Source: Bacteroidota bacterium | Lineage (GTDB): Bacteria; Bacteroidota; Bacteroidia; Chitinophagales; Chitinophagaceae | Direction of reading: 5' to 3' | DNA length: 64,000 nucleotides | NCBI GenBank assembly: GCA_947476825.1 | Contig: CANJRV010000002.1 | Span: 1-64,000, forward strand | In this document: in pieces, positions 61,682 to 64,000 of the stretch | Numbering within the stretch: the first letter of the stretch is position 1 | Layout of the letters: each line of letters starts with the position of its first letter | Notes under the pieces: generated by a model | What the model was told of the DNA's origin: nothing | The model's database searches: none | The model's input: the letters and a program-made list of their open reading frames with translations, nothing else | Program-made: the position numbers and the translations under genes

Positions 61682-63001
61682 TTATCTTAATACCATATGT
61701 CTATCTGCATCCAAACGAACCAAAATAAAAATAAGGATAGAGAAGGTTAATAATGAAGTGCCGCCATAACTCAACAATGGCAATGGAATACCAATAACGG
61801 GCGCAATTCCAACGGTCATGCCGATATTAATGACCAAATGAAAAAACAAGATGCCAGCAACACAGTAGGCGTATACCCTACTGAATTGAGACCTTTGCCT
61901 TTCTGCAATAAATCCAATTCGAAGAAGAAAAACAACATAGAGTAATAAGAGAATGGTGCTGCCAAAAAAACCAAATTGTTCGCCTATGGTACAGAAAATA
62001 AAATCTGTCCTTTGCTCTGGCACCCAATCAAATTGTGTTTGTGTTCCATTCAAATAACCCTTGCCCCAAAAGCCACCAGATGCAATGGCTATCTTGGATT
62101 GACTTACATTATACTGCGCTGCATTTTGCTTTTTATTGTCTACGCCTTCTTGCGTATATTCTTCAGGAACTTCTTGCCCCAGCATGGTATACACTCTTTG
62201 CACTTGATATCCTTTCAATACATGTTTGAATGCAACAGGCACTATCACTTGCGAAAACAAAACACCAACAAACCAAATACCAGTAATGATAATCAACACA
62301 TCTCTATTTCTGCGTAGTAGTTTTCTTTGCGAATAAATAATGAGTGCAGCCAACACGGTCAAAATAATAAATAATATATTTTTAGGAATCAATAAGGTAA
62401 CCAAGGTGAGCGTCAACAAAGAGAAGCCTATAATCAAAACGATATTAGGTAAGCCTTCTCGATACATCGCCAAAAAGAAAGAAAAATAAACCAATGCCAA
62501 ACCCGTTTCACTTTGCATAATAATAATAATGGCGGGTACTAAAGCAATGGCAGCACAATACATTCTATGTTTCAATGTCCCGAAATTGACTTCCTGCATC
62601 GACAGAAATTTGGCTATTGACAAAGAGGTAAATAATTTCATCAACTCGCCTGGCTGAAAAGTAAAAAAGCCTAGATTGAGCCATGAGTGCGACCCTTTGA
62701 CCCCTTTACCTAAAGGCGTAAGTGCTAATATTAAAAAGACAAAGCCAACTACATAGGATAAAAAAGGGATCGCAGTAATGAATTTACTATCCATCAATAA
62801 AATAATAATTGCCAAGCAAATAGAAATGCTGAACCAAATTAATTGCTTCATATAATTTCTATTCATGATAAAAATACTAGCATCTGTATCTCTATGTTCG
62901 ATAGAAAAAATACACAGAATACCAATGATTGATAATGCTAAAAAAAGAAAGACCAGTAACCAATCTATTCGTTCTGAAAATGTTTTGCGTATGATACCCA
63001 C
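61682..63001 (-). CDS. rodA: Rod shape-determining protein RodA (SEDS family)
   Basis: Polytopic; GSHSWLNLGFFTFQPGELMKL, QSETGLALVY, FIFCTIGEQFGF, GIPLPLLSYGGTSLL. Confidence 0.95.
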   Translation of the reverse strand: MGIIRKTFSERIDWLLVFLFLALSIIGILCIFSIEHRDTDASIFIMNRNYMKQLIWFSISICLAIIILLMDSKFITAIPFLSYVVGFVFLILALTPLGKGVKGSHSWLNLGFFTFQPGELMKLFTSLSIAKFLSMQEVNFGTLKHRMYCAAIALVPAIIIIMQSETGLALVYFSFFLAMYREGLPNIVLIIGFSLLTLTLVTLLIPKNILFIILTVLAALIIYSQRKLLRRNRDVLIIITGIWFVGVLFSQVIVPVAFKHVLKGYQVQRVYTMLGQEVPEEYTQEGVDNKKQNAAQYNVSQSKIAIASGGFWGKGYLNGTQTQFDWVPEQRTDFIFCTIGEQFGFFGSTILLLLYVVFLLRIGFIAERQRSQFSRVYAYCVAGILFFHLVINIGMTVGIAPVIGIPLPLLSYGGTSLLTFSILIFILVRLDADRHMVLR

Positions 63002-63006
63002 TTCAA

Positions 63007-64000
63007 TTATTGTTTTGTGTTCTTGTAATAAATTCGATTAAAAATATATCTCGCTTTCAAGGAATCATTAAAATGTTGAATGCTATCTTTCACATGATTT
63101 AATTTTGCCAGACTATCTTTTGATAAATGCTTCAATGCCTGACGATCTTTATATGCTTGCTTTTCTAAAGAGTCTAGAATATAAGTATAGTTCGGAATAA
63201 TTTTTGCTTCTTGCATTTTCTTCAATAATGGAGCGCGACTGACATTGATGGTATCATTTAAAAATTGTTCCATCATCAAACTCGCAATCGGACCTGCCCA
63301 AGTAGCTCCGTATCCTGCATTTTCAATACATACCGCCACGGCAATTTTCGGATTATCTCTTGGCGCAAATGCCACAAACAATGAATGGTTTTGCAACTTT
63401 ACTCGTTTACCAAAGATGATCCGTTCGTTTTGTGCGGTACCCGTTTTACCACAAACGATAATATTCGGAATACGTGCTATCTTACCTGTACCTTCTTCTA
63501 TTACTGCTTGCATTCCAGCAATAACGGCATTGAAAGCAGTATCAGCTACCCTTGCTACCACATGCTTTTCTCTGAATTTCTTAAGCATGGGATGAGATGT
63601 ATCTCCATTGATGGTTCGCACAAAATGTGGAATATAAAAAGAACCTCTGTTGGCAATGATACACATGGCATTTGCCATTTGCAGCGGCGTCAATAATACC
63701 TCACCTTGTCCCATGCCAATGATACAATTGGTACATGAATTCCAACTGCCATTATATACTCGATTAAAATAAGTTGAATCGGGGATATTGCCACCGCCTT
63801 CGGAAGGAATATCAATACCAACTGGATGACCAAGTCCAAACTCATTCATATAACGATGCCAACGTTGTAAACCCACGTGTATGTTTTCATAATGAGGGTT
63901 GTCAATAATTAAGCGAAATACATGACAGAAATATGCATTGCATGAATGGGCAATTGCCAAATACAAATTCGCTGCATGACCAGACCAAGATTCTGTACAA
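63007..64000 (-). CDS. mrdA: Penicillin-binding protein 2, partial (N-terminus outside the window)
   Basis: SCNAYFC (SxN motif), GHPVGIDIPSEGGG, CGKTGTAQN (KTG); frame stays open to the window edge. Confidence 0.93.
   Translation of the reverse strand, partial: CTESWSGHAANLYLAIAHSCNAYFCHVFRLIIDNPHYENIHVGLQRWHRYMNEFGLGHPVGIDIPSEGGGNIPDSTYFNRVYNGSWNSCTNCIIGMGQGEVLLTPLQMANAMCIIANRGSFYIPHFVRTINGDTSHPMLKKFREKHVVARVADTAFNAVIAGMQAVIEEGTGKIARIPNIIVCGKTGTAQNERIIFGKRVKLQNHSLFVAFAPRDNPKIAVAVCIENAGYGATWAGPIASLMMEQFLNDTINVSRAPLLKKMQEAKIIPNYTYILDSLEKQAYKDRQALKHLSKDSLAKLNHVKDSIQHFNDSLKARYIFNRIYYKNTKQ

Overview
This 64 kb window comes from an AT-rich Bacteroidota chromosome, probably Chitinophagales/Sphingobacteriales-like. 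Support for that: T9SS sorting domains, SprB repeats with a gliding-type C-terminus, TAnnTTTG promoters and DUF4295 after rpmB-rpmG. About 45 credible protein genes and two tRNAs (Gly-GCC, Leu-UAA) are present. Most are housekeeping: cdd, tdk, folP, recR, rpsL/rpsG, trhO, frr, rlmN, two pseudouridine synthases, ade, mgtE, rpmB/rpmG, aroC, rodA and PBP2. These are mixed with large secreted T9SS-type proteins. I see no CRISPR array, prophage or biosynthetic cluster. The least ordinary content is intergenic. (i) A RAYT-like (Y1/REP-associated) transposase gene lies between inverted two-hairpin palindromes; related palindromes recur about nine times, show compensatory stem changes, include a 143-bp-period tandem array at 58.8-59.15 kb, and coincide with a truncated antitoxin-like ORF and a T9SS-type protein lacking a sorting domain. 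(ii) A separate ~83-bp structured repeat occurs in seven intergenic sites, with a covarying central hairpin and short direct repeats that match within a copy. (iii) A long hairpin element at 6.3 kb is flanked by diverged direct repeats. (iv) Short microrepeat arrays start at or overlap the stop codons of several genes. All assignments are from reading sequence and motif recall; no searches were run.
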